Below are positions 15,740-23,315 of a stretch of DNA of 64,000 bases, one piece after another (position 1 is the stretch's first letter; every line of letters begins with the position of its first letter). A program made the translations under genes and the position numbers. The notes under the pieces are model-generated. The model had not been told where the DNA came from and ran no database searches. It saw only the letters and a program-made list of their open reading frames with translations. This DNA is from Usitatibacter palustris (GTDB taxonomy: Bacteria > Pseudomonadota > Gammaproteobacteria > Burkholderiales > Usitatibacteraceae). The DNA lies in assembly GCF_013003985.1 (NCBI RefSeq), contig NZ_CP053073.1, positions 3,720,001-3,784,000 on the forward strand. Direction: 5' to 3'.

Positions 15740-17341
15740 TCAGGACGATAAGTATCGGTGGATCGCCGAAACACACCCCGACCCCTCCCCCACCGCCGCC
15801 GCAACTCTCTTCATACTCCCCGCCCTCACGTCACCGACGGCAAAGATCCCGGGCTTGCTCGCCTGGTAGTCGATCCCCGTCTTCACGAAGCCCTTCTCAT
15901 CGAGATCGACGCAGCCGTCGAGCCAGTGCGTGTTGGGTACGGCGCCCGTCATCATGAACAGGTGCTCGATCGATTCGACCGTCGTCTTGTTCGTCGTGCC
16001 GCAATGCCACTGCACCCGCTGCAATCGCCCGTCGCCCTCGAGACCCGCAATCTCCGAGTGACCGTGAACCGTGATCGACGGGCTCTCCTCGATGCGGTGG
16101 ATGAGGTAGCGCGACATGGTGTCGGCGAGGCCCGCGCGGCGAACGACGATGTGGACGTGGCGGCAGCCGTTCGCGAGGAACACCGCCGCCTGCCCCGCGG
16201 AGTTGCCTCCGCCCACGATCACGACTTCCTGGTCCTTGCAGAGCAGCGCTTCGACGTGGGTGGCCGCGTAGTAGATGCCCGCGCCCACGTAGTTGGCGAG
16301 GTTGGGTAGCGCCAGCGCGCGATACTCGGCGCCGGTCGCGATGACGATCGTGCGTGCGCGCACCGAGCGGCCATCGGAAAGCTCGACGACATACGGCAGC
16401 GACTCGCAGCGAAGGCGCACCGCGGAATCGGCGATCTCGATGTGCGCGCCGAACTTCTGCGCCTGCACCATCGCGCGCCCCGCGAGCGCCTCGCCGGAGA
16501 TGCCGGTGGGAAAGCCCAGGTAGTTCTCGATCTTCGAGCTCGATCCCGCCTGCCCGCCGGGCGCGTGGCCTTCGAGCACCAGCACGTTGAGGCCTTCGGA
16601 CGCGGCGTACACGGCGGCCGCCAACCCCGACGGCCCCGCGCCGATCACCACGACATCGCGGATCTCGCATTCATCGATGGGCGCGTTGAGCTTGAGGCAC
16701 TCGGCGAGCGCGGAGTTCGACGGATTGCGGAAGATCTCGCCGCCGCGGCAGATCACCACCGGAATGTCCGCGACCGTGATCTGGAAACGCTCGAGCATCT
16801 GCGCGATGTCGGGATCGTGATCGACATCGGTGAAGGTGAATGGAAAGCCGTTGCGGGAGAGAAACTGCCGGATGCGAAGCGTGCCCGCGGAGTGCAGTGA
16901 CCCGATCAGCACCAGCTCGCCCTTGTTGCCTTCGAGCAGCCCGACGCGGCGCAGGATGAACGCACGCATGAGGAGCTCGCTCAGTTGCGCATCGGCACCG
17001 ATCAGGCGCATGAGGGCCGCGCGGTCGAGCTCGATCGCTTCGCCCGATTCACGCACCGCGATGCGCACCAATGCACCAGCACCGCGCAACGTCGCGACCT
17101 CGCCGGTGAAATGACCGCGCGTATGCACCGTGACGAGCTCCTCGCCGCCAGGAACAGGCCGCAGGATCTCTACCGCGCCGGAAAGGACAACCAGCATGCC
17201 GCCCATGCGATCGCCGGGCTTGACCAGCTCGTCACCGGCGCGAAGCGCCACGCGCTTGCCATACGCCTCGACGCGCGCCATCTGCGCGTCACTGAGCGCG
17301 GGGAACATCTGGTCACGCCGGGTATCGAGGGTGCTCGCCAT
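15740..17341 (-). CDS. Cyclic-nucleotide-binding / Trx-like / thioredoxin-reductase fusion
   Basis: This 533-residue protein fuses a cNMP-binding domain (about 15-135, VVLSGAVEILRPVPGGEELV), a thioredoxin/glutaredoxin-like segment (about 140-215, LIGSLHSAGTLRIRQFLSRN) and a FAD/NAD(P)H reductase domain (about 228-533, VVVIGAGPSGLAAAVYAASE, VVIVGGGNSAGQAAVF, GIFAVGDVR). The usual catalytic CXXC of thioredoxin reductase is absent: YYAATHVEALLC stands in its place. The Trx-like segment has HSAGT instead of CXXC. It probably uses NAD(P)H for a different redox task under nucleotide control. It converges on the AidB-like gene. Confidence 0.88.
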   Translation of the reverse strand: MASTLDTRRDQMFPALSDAQMARVEAYGKRVALRAGDELVKPGDRMGGMLVVLSGAVEILRPVPGGEELVTVHTRGHFTGEVATLRGAGALVRIAVRESGEAIELDRAALMRLIGADAQLSELLMRAFILRRVGLLEGNKGELVLIGSLHSAGTLRIRQFLSRNGFPFTFTDVDHDPDIAQMLERFQITVADIPVVICRGGEIFRNPSNSALAECLKLNAPIDECEIRDVVVIGAGPSGLAAAVYAASEGLNVLVLEGHAPGGQAGSSSKIENYLGFPTGISGEALAGRAMVQAQKFGAHIEIADSAVRLRCESLPYVVELSDGRSVRARTIVIATGAEYRALALPNLANYVGAGIYYAATHVEALLCKDQEVVIVGGGNSAGQAAVFLANGCRHVHIVVRRAGLADTMSRYLIHRIEESPSITVHGHSEIAGLEGDGRLQRVQWHCGTTNKTTVESIEHLFMMTGAVPNTHWLDGCVDLDEKGFVKTGIDYQASKPGIFAVGDVRAGSMKRVAAAVGEGSGCVSAIHRYLSS

Positions 17342-17358
17342 GCGGCGAGTCTAGCGCG

Positions 17359-17859
17359 TCAGTTGAGGACGGCGTAACCCGTGTTGAGCGCGGTCGCGAA
17401 CGTCACCCACGCCCAGTACGGCGCGATGAGCCAGCCGGCGGTGCGGTCGGCGCGGCGGAAGAGATAGAACGTGACGCCGATCGCGATCCAGAGCAGGAAG
17501 ATCACGACGAGTGCGAGCTCGATCTGGTGCAGCCCGAAGAACACCGGCGTCCAGGCGAAGTTGAGCGCGAGCTGCGTGAGGAACGCGCGGCGAGCGCGAA
17601 TGCGGGCGGGGACGGAGCGCGCGAAGCGCTCGACGCGCCACATCGCCACACCCATCAGGATGTAGAGCACGGTCCACACCGGTGCGAACACGGCATTGGG
17701 CGGAGCGAAAGGCGGATCGCTGAGCGCGCGGAACCACGCGTCGGGCTGGAAGAACGCACCGAGCAGCGCGCCGCCGCCGACGCAAAGGAAGATCCAGAAG
17801 ATCAGGCTGAACAAATCGAGATCGGGAGCGGCGAATTCGCGTGAGGGTCGGGAGGCCAT
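17359..17859 (-). CDS. tspO: TspO/MBR family membrane protein
   Basis: A 166-residue five-helix membrane protein. Family motifs are FQPDAWFRALSDPPFAPPN, PVWTVLYILMGVA, LNFAWTPVFFG and the closing PYWAWVTFATALNTGYAVLN. TspO binds tetrapyrroles and tryptophan-type ligands and is linked to stress and porphyrin handling. I chose ATG 17859 because it gives the usual family length; a GTG at 17877 would add six residues. The gene ends 17 bp after the start of the reductase fusion on the same strand, so co-transcription is possible. Confidence 0.88.
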   Translation of the reverse strand: MASRPSREFAAPDLDLFSLIFWIFLCVGGGALLGAFFQPDAWFRALSDPPFAPPNAVFAPVWTVLYILMGVAMWRVERFARSVPARIRARRAFLTQLALNFAWTPVFFGLHQIELALVVIFLLWIAIGVTFYLFRRADRTAGWLIAPYWAWVTFATALNTGYAVLN

Positions 17860-17921
17860 GTCGCATGGTGACGACACGCAGACAGAGCCAATATCGGAGG
17901 ATTCCTACAGCGACAAACCCT

Positions 17922-18063
17922 GTCACCCTGAGGAGCGCAGCGACGAGGGGCCTGCTTCTGCACTGTCATCCTGAGGGTCGAAGACCCGAAGGACCTGCTG
18001 GAGGGTTTTAACTGTTAACCCATTCAAGCAGGTCCTTCGTCGCTTCGCTCCTCAGGATGACAG
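17922..18063. repeat. Dispersed hairpin repeat, copy 2 (one and a half units)
   Basis: It begins with an extra half unit (CTGTCACCCTGAGGAGCG... to GGGGCCTGCT). A full inverted unit follows, from CTGTCATCCTGAGGGTCG to CAGGATGACAG at 18063. It lies 22 bp past the stop of the methyltransferase gene, between that gene and the upstream region of tspO. Confidence 0.9.
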
Positions 18064-18085
18064 TTCATTTGATGACCGTACGTTT

Positions 18086-19258
18086 CTACCTATTTCCCCC
18101 CGCAACAATCTTGTATTCGAACAACCGGCACTCCAGCGCGCCGTTGTAGAGCACCGTTCGCTTGGTCGCTTTCAGGCGAATCACCTTGGGCATGTCCATG
18201 TCCGCGGTGAGGATGTAGCAATTCCAGCCCGAGAATTTCTGCTTGAGGAGGTTTCCGAACTCGGGATAGAACTTCGCGAGCTCTTCCTTCTCGCCCAGGC
18301 GCACGCCGTACGGAGGATTCGTGACCATGATCCCCTCCGGAGCCGGTGCGGACATCTCGAGGATGTTCACCTGCTTCAACGAGACCACGGTCTCCAAGCC
18401 GGCATCGACGAGGTTGCCGCGCGCGTTGTCCACGGAACGCCCATAGAGATCGGAGCCGAAGATCGGCAGCGGCGTCAGGGGCTTCTCCTGCGCGGCGGCC
18501 GCCTCGCGCATCGGCTCCCACAGCGCGGCGTCGTAGTTGGTGAGCTTCTCGAAGCCGAACTCGCGCCCGCGGCCCGGCGCCCAGTTGAACGTCATCTCCG
18601 CGGCTTCGCTGAGGAAGGTCCCCGAGCCGCACATCGGATCGAGCAGCGGCATGCCCGGCTTCCATCCGGCCATGCGCAATATTCCCGCCGCGAGGTTCTT
18701 CTTGAGCGGCGCTTCGCCCACGTGGTCGCGCTTGCCGCGCTTGAAGAGCGGCTCGCCGCTTGTGTCGAGATACAACGTGCACCACTTGTCATCGAGGAAC
18801 GCGTGCACGCGCACATCGGGCTTGTGCGATTCCACGCTGGGCCGCTTGCCCATCGCTTCGCGGAACTGGTCGACGATCGCGTCCTTGATGCGCAGCGTCA
18901 CGAAGTCGAGGCTCTTCACCGGGCTCTTCACCGCGGCCACTTCGACCTTGAACGTCTGCTGGATCCCGAAGAACGCGTGCCAGCGAACGCGCTTCGCGCC
19001 CTCGTAGATGTCCTGTTCGGTGGTGTATTCGAAGCGCGCCTGGCGCCAGAGGATGCGTGCCGCGAGGCGCGAATGCAGGTTCGCGGCATACGCGAGCGCC
19101 AGGTCGCCTTCGAAGGCGACACCCGCTGGATCGACGCGCACTTCCGTCGCGCCCAGGCCCTTCAGCTCTTCGGCGAGGCCCTCGGAAAGACCACGGGGGC
19201 ACGTCGCGTAGAAATGCGTGCTGGCGTCGGCGGCTTTCTTTCGAATGATGGTGACCAT
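18086..19258 (-). CDS. rlmL: THUMP-domain RNA methyltransferase (RlmL-like)
   Basis: A 390-residue protein with an N-terminal ferredoxin-like/THUMP region (about 15-160) and a Rossmann methyltransferase domain. The SAM motif is LLDPMCGSGTFLSEAAEM (about 205-222) and the amino-methyltransferase motif is NPPYG (about 312). This corresponds to the N-terminal half of E. coli RlmKL, which makes m2G2445 in 23S rRNA; the RlmK half is absent, as in many bacteria with separate genes. It is flanked on both sides by dispersed repeats. Confidence 0.88.
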   Translation of the reverse strand: MVTIIRKKAADASTHFYATCPRGLSEGLAEELKGLGATEVRVDPAGVAFEGDLALAYAANLHSRLAARILWRQARFEYTTEQDIYEGAKRVRWHAFFGIQQTFKVEVAAVKSPVKSLDFVTLRIKDAIVDQFREAMGKRPSVESHKPDVRVHAFLDDKWCTLYLDTSGEPLFKRGKRDHVGEAPLKKNLAAGILRMAGWKPGMPLLDPMCGSGTFLSEAAEMTFNWAPGRGREFGFEKLTNYDAALWEPMREAAAAQEKPLTPLPIFGSDLYGRSVDNARGNLVDAGLETVVSLKQVNILEMSAPAPEGIMVTNPPYGVRLGEKEELAKFYPEFGNLLKQKFSGWNCYILTADMDMPKVIRLKATKRTVLYNGALECRLFEYKIVAGGNR

Positions 19259-19292
19259 GAAATAGGGAGTAAGTGAGGTCGAATTCGGGCGC

Positions 19293-19450
19293 TGTCATCC
19301 TGAGGGTCGAAGGCCCGAAGGACCTGCTTGATTCAGTTAACCGCCCAAAGCAGGTCCTTCGTCGCTGCGCTCCTCAGGATGACAGTGCCCAGGATGACAG
19401 TGCCCAGGAAGACAGTGCCCAGGAAGACAGTGCCCAGGATGACGGTGCCG
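19293..19450. repeat. Dispersed hairpin repeat, copy 3, with 15-bp tandem array
   Basis: A full inverted unit (19293-19385) is followed by five head-to-tail 15-bp copies of its right end. The pattern AGGATGACAGTGCCC covers 19376-19450; copies 3 and 4 have AGGAAG and copy 5 ends in GTGCCG. It ends 8 bp before the stop of the HemJ-like gene. The array looks like slippage expansion of one repeat arm. Confidence 0.92.
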
Positions 19451-19458
19451 TTCATCCA

Positions 19459-19872
19459 TCAAAACGGCTTCACGACAACCAGTACGACAATTGCCACGAG
19501 GATCACGAGCGGAAGTTCATTGATCCAGCGATAGAACACATGCGAGCGGGCGTTGGCGTCGTTGGCAAACACTTTCACCAGGTGGCCCAGCCAGAAGTGG
19601 TAGCTCAACAGGACGATGACGAGCCCCAGCTTGGCCGAGAGCCACCCGCCCTTGAAGCCATAGCCCAGCCACAACCAAAACCCGAAGACAAGCGTAAGGA
19701 CCATGCAGGGGGTCATGATTCCCCGGTAGAGCTTGCGCTCCATGACCTTGAACCGCTCCAGGGATACGGTGTCTGTAGCCTGTGCGTGATAGACGAATAG
19801 CCGTGGCAAGTAGAATAGGCCTGCAAACCAGGCCACGACGAAGACGATGTGGAAGGATTTGATCCAAAGCAT
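19459..19872 (-). CDS. hemJ: HemJ/CopD-like four-helix membrane protein
   Basis: A 137-residue membrane protein with four predicted helices. The N-terminus LWIKSFHIVFVVAWFAGLFY carries the conserved His, and YLPRLFVYHAQATD with LERFKVMERKLYRGIMTP matches the HemJ (UPF0093) family. HemJ oxidises protoporphyrinogen IX in heme synthesis in bacteria lacking HemG and HemY. ATG 19872 is the start, 19 bp from the divergent DsbD-type gene. A tandem-expanded repeat lies just beyond its stop. Confidence 0.85.
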   Translation of the reverse strand: MLWIKSFHIVFVVAWFAGLFYLPRLFVYHAQATDTVSLERFKVMERKLYRGIMTPCMVLTLVFGFWLWLGYGFKGGWLSAKLGLVIVLLSYHFWLGHLVKVFANDANARSHVFYRWINELPLVILVAIVVLVVVKPF

Positions 19873-19891
19873 TGTTCTCGATTCTAACCAA

Positions 19892-22063
19892 ATGACATTC
19901 CCCCGCCTCCTTTTCCCCCTCGCGGCCCTCGTTTTCGCCGCCACCGCCCACGCCGCCCCGGTCGTGAAGACCGAGCACGTCGAGGCCCAGCTGCTCGCCG
20001 AGCGAACCGGCACCCAGCCGGGCAAGCCCTCGATGGTGGGCCTGCGCCTGCGGATGGCGCCGCACTGGCACACGTACTGGAAGAACCCCGGGGATTCGGG
20101 CCTTCCCACCAAGATCCAGTGGACGCTGCCCGAAGGCTGGACCGCCGGCCCGATCCAGTGGCCGTACCCGAAGAACCTCCCCATCGGGCATCTCCTCAAC
20201 TACGGCTACGAGGAGGAAGTGGTGCTCCTCGTCGAGCTCACGCCGCCCGCAAGTGCGAAGCCGGGCATGGCCGCGATCAGCGCCAAGGCCGATTGGCTCG
20301 TCTGCAAGGACGTGTGCATTCCGGAGAACGGCACGCTCGACCTCAACGTCAATGTCGCCTCCGCCGAAGGCTCGCCCGACAATCGCTGGCAGCTCTCCTT
20401 CGAACGCGCGCGCGGCATGCTCCCCGCGCAGCCTTCGGGCTGGGTGTTCGCCGCGGCCTCGACGGGCAAGACCGTCACGCTGAAGATCACGCCGCCCGCG
20501 GGCACGCCGCTCCCCGCGAAGGCCACGTTCTTCCCCGATCGCGACAACGTGATCGAGCACGCCGCGCCGCAGAAGTCGCGCGTCGAAGGCAACTCGCTGC
20601 TGATCGAGATGAAGCACCAGGATCCGGTGCCCAAGGATTTCACGACGCTCGCCGGCGTGGCCGTCGCCGATCGCGACTGGCCGGGCATCGCGGGCCGCAA
20701 AGCCGTGGTGCTCGAGGCCGCCGTCAGCGCGAGTGCCGCCCCCGCAGCCGCGGCGCAATCGACGTCCACGACCCCCGGTTCGGGCGGTGGCGCGAGATCG
20801 GAAGTGGGTGGCAGCGTCCTCGTGGCACTCGTCTTCGCGCTCGTCGGCGGCATGCTGCTCAATCTCATGCCGTGCGTCTTCCCGGTGCTCGGCATCAAGG
20901 TGCTCGGCTTCGTGGGGCACGCGCATGGCGATGCAAAGGCGCTGCGCATGCAGGGCCTGGTGTTCTCCGCGGGCGTGCTCGCGTCCTTCCTCGTGCTCGC
21001 GGGCCTGATGCTCGCGCTGCGCGCGGGCGGCACGCAGCTCGGCTGGGGCTTCCAGCTCCAGTCGCCGATGTTCGTCACGTTGCTCGCCGGCCTCTTCTTC
21101 GTGCTCGCACTCAATCTCTCGGGCGTCTTCGAGTGGGGCCTGTTCGCGCAGTCGCTGACCTCGAACGTGTCCGCGCGCGGCCGCAATGCCGATGCGTTCC
21201 TCGCGGGCGTGCTTGCGTCGGTCGTCGCAACACCGTGCACTGCGCCGTTCATGGGTGCCGCCGTGGGCTTCACGCTGGCACAACCCGCGCCGATCGCGCT
21301 CACCGTGTTCCTCGCGCTTGGCGTGGGCATGGCGCTGCCCGTGTTCCTGCTCTCGTTCTTCCCCAACCTGCTGAAGAAGCTCCCGCGGCCCGGTCCGTGG
21401 ATGGAGACTTTCAAACAGGTGATGGCCTTCCCGCTGTATGCGACCGTCGCGTGGCTCGTGTGGGTGCTCGGCCAGCAGGGCGATATCGATACGGTGCTCG
21501 GCCTGTTGCTCGGGCTCGTGTTCATCGCGATGGCGGCCTGGGTCTACGGCCGCTGGGCGCTCTCGGAAGGGCCGTGGCGTTACGCATTCACCGCGCTCTT
21601 CTTCGCGATCGGCGCGTGGCTTGCCGCGCCCGGCGAGACGACCGCCCGCGCCGCGACCAACGCCACCGCGAAGGCCGGCGCCATCGCCTGGCAGGAGTGG
21701 TCGCCGCAGAAGGTGTCGGATCTCGTCGCGAGCGGCCAGCCCGTGTTCGTGGATTTCACCGCCTCGTGGTGCGTCACCTGCCAGGTGAACAAGCGCGTGG
21801 CGCTCAACAACGACGGCGTGGCCAAGGCTTTCGCTGACCGAAACGTCACCGCCCTCAAGGCGGACTGGACCAATCACGATCCGCGCATCACCGAAGCTCT
21901 TGCAAGGTTGGGACGCAACGCGGTCCCGGTGTACGCTTTGTACGTGCCGGGCCAGGGTGCACCCCGCCTGCTTCCCGAATTGCTGACACCGTCCGCCGTC
22001 CTGGACGAACTCAACCGCCTTCCGGCCGCTCCCGCGCCGGCCACGGCCATCACGCAACGTTGA
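19892..22063 (+). CDS. dsbD: DsbD-family thiol:disulfide interchange protein
   Basis: A 723-residue inner-membrane protein with three parts. After a signal peptide (ends AHAA), the periplasmic N-terminal domain carries the CKDVC pair (about 140-144). The middle has eight or so helices with paired intramembrane Cys in LLNLMPCVFPVLGIKVL and VVATPCTAPFMGAAVGF. The C-terminal thioredoxin domain has FVDFTASWCVTCQVNKR. Such proteins pass reducing equivalents from cytoplasmic thioredoxin to the periplasm; the large N-terminal domain resembles ScsB types linked to copper tolerance. It heads an operon with a redoxin and a YHS lipoprotein, likely electron acceptors or partners. Confidence 0.9.
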   Translation: MTFPRLLFPLAALVFAATAHAAPVVKTEHVEAQLLAERTGTQPGKPSMVGLRLRMAPHWHTYWKNPGDSGLPTKIQWTLPEGWTAGPIQWPYPKNLPIGHLLNYGYEEEVVLLVELTPPASAKPGMAAISAKADWLVCKDVCIPENGTLDLNVNVASAEGSPDNRWQLSFERARGMLPAQPSGWVFAAASTGKTVTLKITPPAGTPLPAKATFFPDRDNVIEHAAPQKSRVEGNSLLIEMKHQDPVPKDFTTLAGVAVADRDWPGIAGRKAVVLEAAVSASAAPAAAAQSTSTTPGSGGGARSEVGGSVLVALVFALVGGMLLNLMPCVFPVLGIKVLGFVGHAHGDAKALRMQGLVFSAGVLASFLVLAGLMLALRAGGTQLGWGFQLQSPMFVTLLAGLFFVLALNLSGVFEWGLFAQSLTSNVSARGRNADAFLAGVLASVVATPCTAPFMGAAVGFTLAQPAPIALTVFLALGVGMALPVFLLSFFPNLLKKLPRPGPWMETFKQVMAFPLYATVAWLVWVLGQQGDIDTVLGLLLGLVFIAMAAWVYGRWALSEGPWRYAFTALFFAIGAWLAAPGETTARAATNATAKAGAIAWQEWSPQKVSDLVASGQPVFVDFTASWCVTCQVNKRVALNNDGVAKAFADRNVTALKADWTNHDPRITEALARLGRNAVPVYALYVPGQGAPRLLPELLTPSAVLDELNRLPAAPAPATAITQR

Positions 22064-22077
22064 AAGGAGCCTTTGTC

Positions 22078-22674
22078 ATGAAGAAGCTGCTCGGTCTCGC
22101 CATCGCCACCGCCTTCGCCGGCGTTGCATTCGCCAACGCGCCCGCCGGTTCGCCCGCGCCCGCGTTCACGGTCACCGACCTCGCGGGCAAGCCCGTGAAC
22201 CTCGCCGACTACAAGGGCAAGACGGTCGTGCTCGAGTGGCACAACTTCGGCTGCCCGTTCGTGCAGAAGCACTACAAGAGCGGCAACATGCAGGCGCTGC
22301 AGAAGAAGTACGGCAGCGACGTCGTGTGGCTCGCGGTGAATTCCACGAACAAGAGCCACGGCGACTACACCGCGCCCCAGAAGCTCACCAAGGAGCTCAA
22401 GGACGCCAACGCCGCGCCCGCGAAGTACCTGATGGATGAGCCCGGCACGATGGGCGTCGCGTACGGCGCGAAGACCACGCCCCACATGTACATCATCGAT
22501 CCGTCGGGCAAGGTGGTCTACAACGGTGCGATCGACGACAAGCGCTCCACCAGCGTCGACGACGTGAAGGGCGCGAAGAACTACGTCGTCGCCGCGCTCG
22601 ACGAAATGAAGGCGGGCAAGCCCGTCTCCACCGCGTCGACCACGCCGTACGGCTGCACCATCAAGTACAAGTGA
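22078..22674 (+). CDS. Periplasmic peroxiredoxin-like redoxin
   Basis: A 198-residue secreted protein with a signal peptide ending VAFANA, then an AhpC/TSA-type redoxin fold (SPAPAFTVTDLAGKPVNLAD). The single site cysteine is in WHNFGCPFVQKHYKSGN (about residue 59), and there is a second Cys near the C-terminus (YGCTIKYK). GAAAGGAG is 8 nt before the ATG. The TGA overlaps the ATG of the YHS gene. It is probably reduced by the upstream DsbD-family protein. Confidence 0.88.
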   Translation: MKKLLGLAIATAFAGVAFANAPAGSPAPAFTVTDLAGKPVNLADYKGKTVVLEWHNFGCPFVQKHYKSGNMQALQKKYGSDVVWLAVNSTNKSHGDYTAPQKLTKELKDANAAPAKYLMDEPGTMGVAYGAKTTPHMYIIDPSGKVVYNGAIDDKRSTSVDDVKGAKNYVVAALDEMKAGKPVSTASTTPYGCTIKYK

Positions 22675-23249
22675 TGTTCGCGCGCGCAGCCGTCCTCGCA
22701 CTCGCAGCATTTCTCGCCGGCTGCGCGCCTTTCGTCACCCAGAGCCCCGGGCAGGGGCTCAGCCCCGTGAACGCCGTCTCCGAGGGCGAGGACAAGCACC
22801 TCATGCTCTTCGGTGCGGATGTCGTGAGCTACTTCACCGAGAGCGCGCATCGCGCCGGCTCGCCCATGATCAAGTCGGTCTACAAGGGCGTCACGTTCCG
22901 GTTCTCGAAGCCCGAGAACAAAGCGCTCTTCGACGCGGCTCCGGAAAAGTATCTTCCGCAATTCGGCGGCTACTGCACCAACGGCATCGTCTACGGCATT
23001 CCGTGGGGCGGCAACGCCGAAAACTGGCGGATGATCGACGGCAAGCTCTACATCTTCGGCGGCCAGGGCGCGATCGATGGCTTCTACCTCGATGTCCCGC
23101 GCAACATGGCGCTCGCCAACAAGTACTGGACCGAAGAGGTGAACGGCTCCAACGCGTTCATCCAGCGTTCCAAGCGCCTCACGTTCCGCGTGCCGCACTA
23201 CGTGAGCGGCGAGGAACTCGCCGCGCAGGTCGCAAAGGCGAAGCGTTGA
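22674..23249 (+). CDS. YHS-domain lipoprotein
   Basis: A 191-residue protein with a lipobox (LAAFLAGC, Cys16 or so), so it is probably anchored to a periplasm-facing membrane. The YHS-like region spans about 45-130: VSYFTESAHRAGSPMIKSVY, then FRFSKPENKALFDAAPEKYL and FGGYC. YHS domains often bind metals. It closes the DsbD-redoxin operon by a TGATG overlap, suggesting a role in metal or thiol homeostasis. A half copy of the dispersed repeat lies 22 bp beyond its stop. Confidence 0.85.
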   Translation: MFARAAVLALAAFLAGCAPFVTQSPGQGLSPVNAVSEGEDKHLMLFGADVVSYFTESAHRAGSPMIKSVYKGVTFRFSKPENKALFDAAPEKYLPQFGGYCTNGIVYGIPWGGNAENWRMIDGKLYIFGGQGAIDGFYLDVPRNMALANKYWTEEVNGSNAFIQRSKRLTFRVPHYVSGEELAAQVAKAKR

Positions 23250-23271
23250 GCCAAGGACCGCTGCGCTGATC

Positions 23272-23310
23272 CAGCAGGTCCTTCGGGGCCTGCGCCCCTC
23301 AGGATGACAG
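23272..23310. repeat. Dispersed hairpin repeat, half copy
   Basis: Only the right-hand arm type is present (AGCAGGTCCTTCGGGGCC to CAGGATGACAG), with a small internal hairpin GGGGCCTGCGCCCC. It lies between convergent genes, 22 bp past the YHS stop and 5 bp from the stop of the secreted propeller protein. Confidence 0.8.
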
Positions 23311-23315
23311 TGCGC

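Noticed and set aside
19517-22057. 846-codon minus-strand ORF
   Set aside because: Antisense shadow of the DsbD-family gene; no recognisable domain and strongly biased composition.
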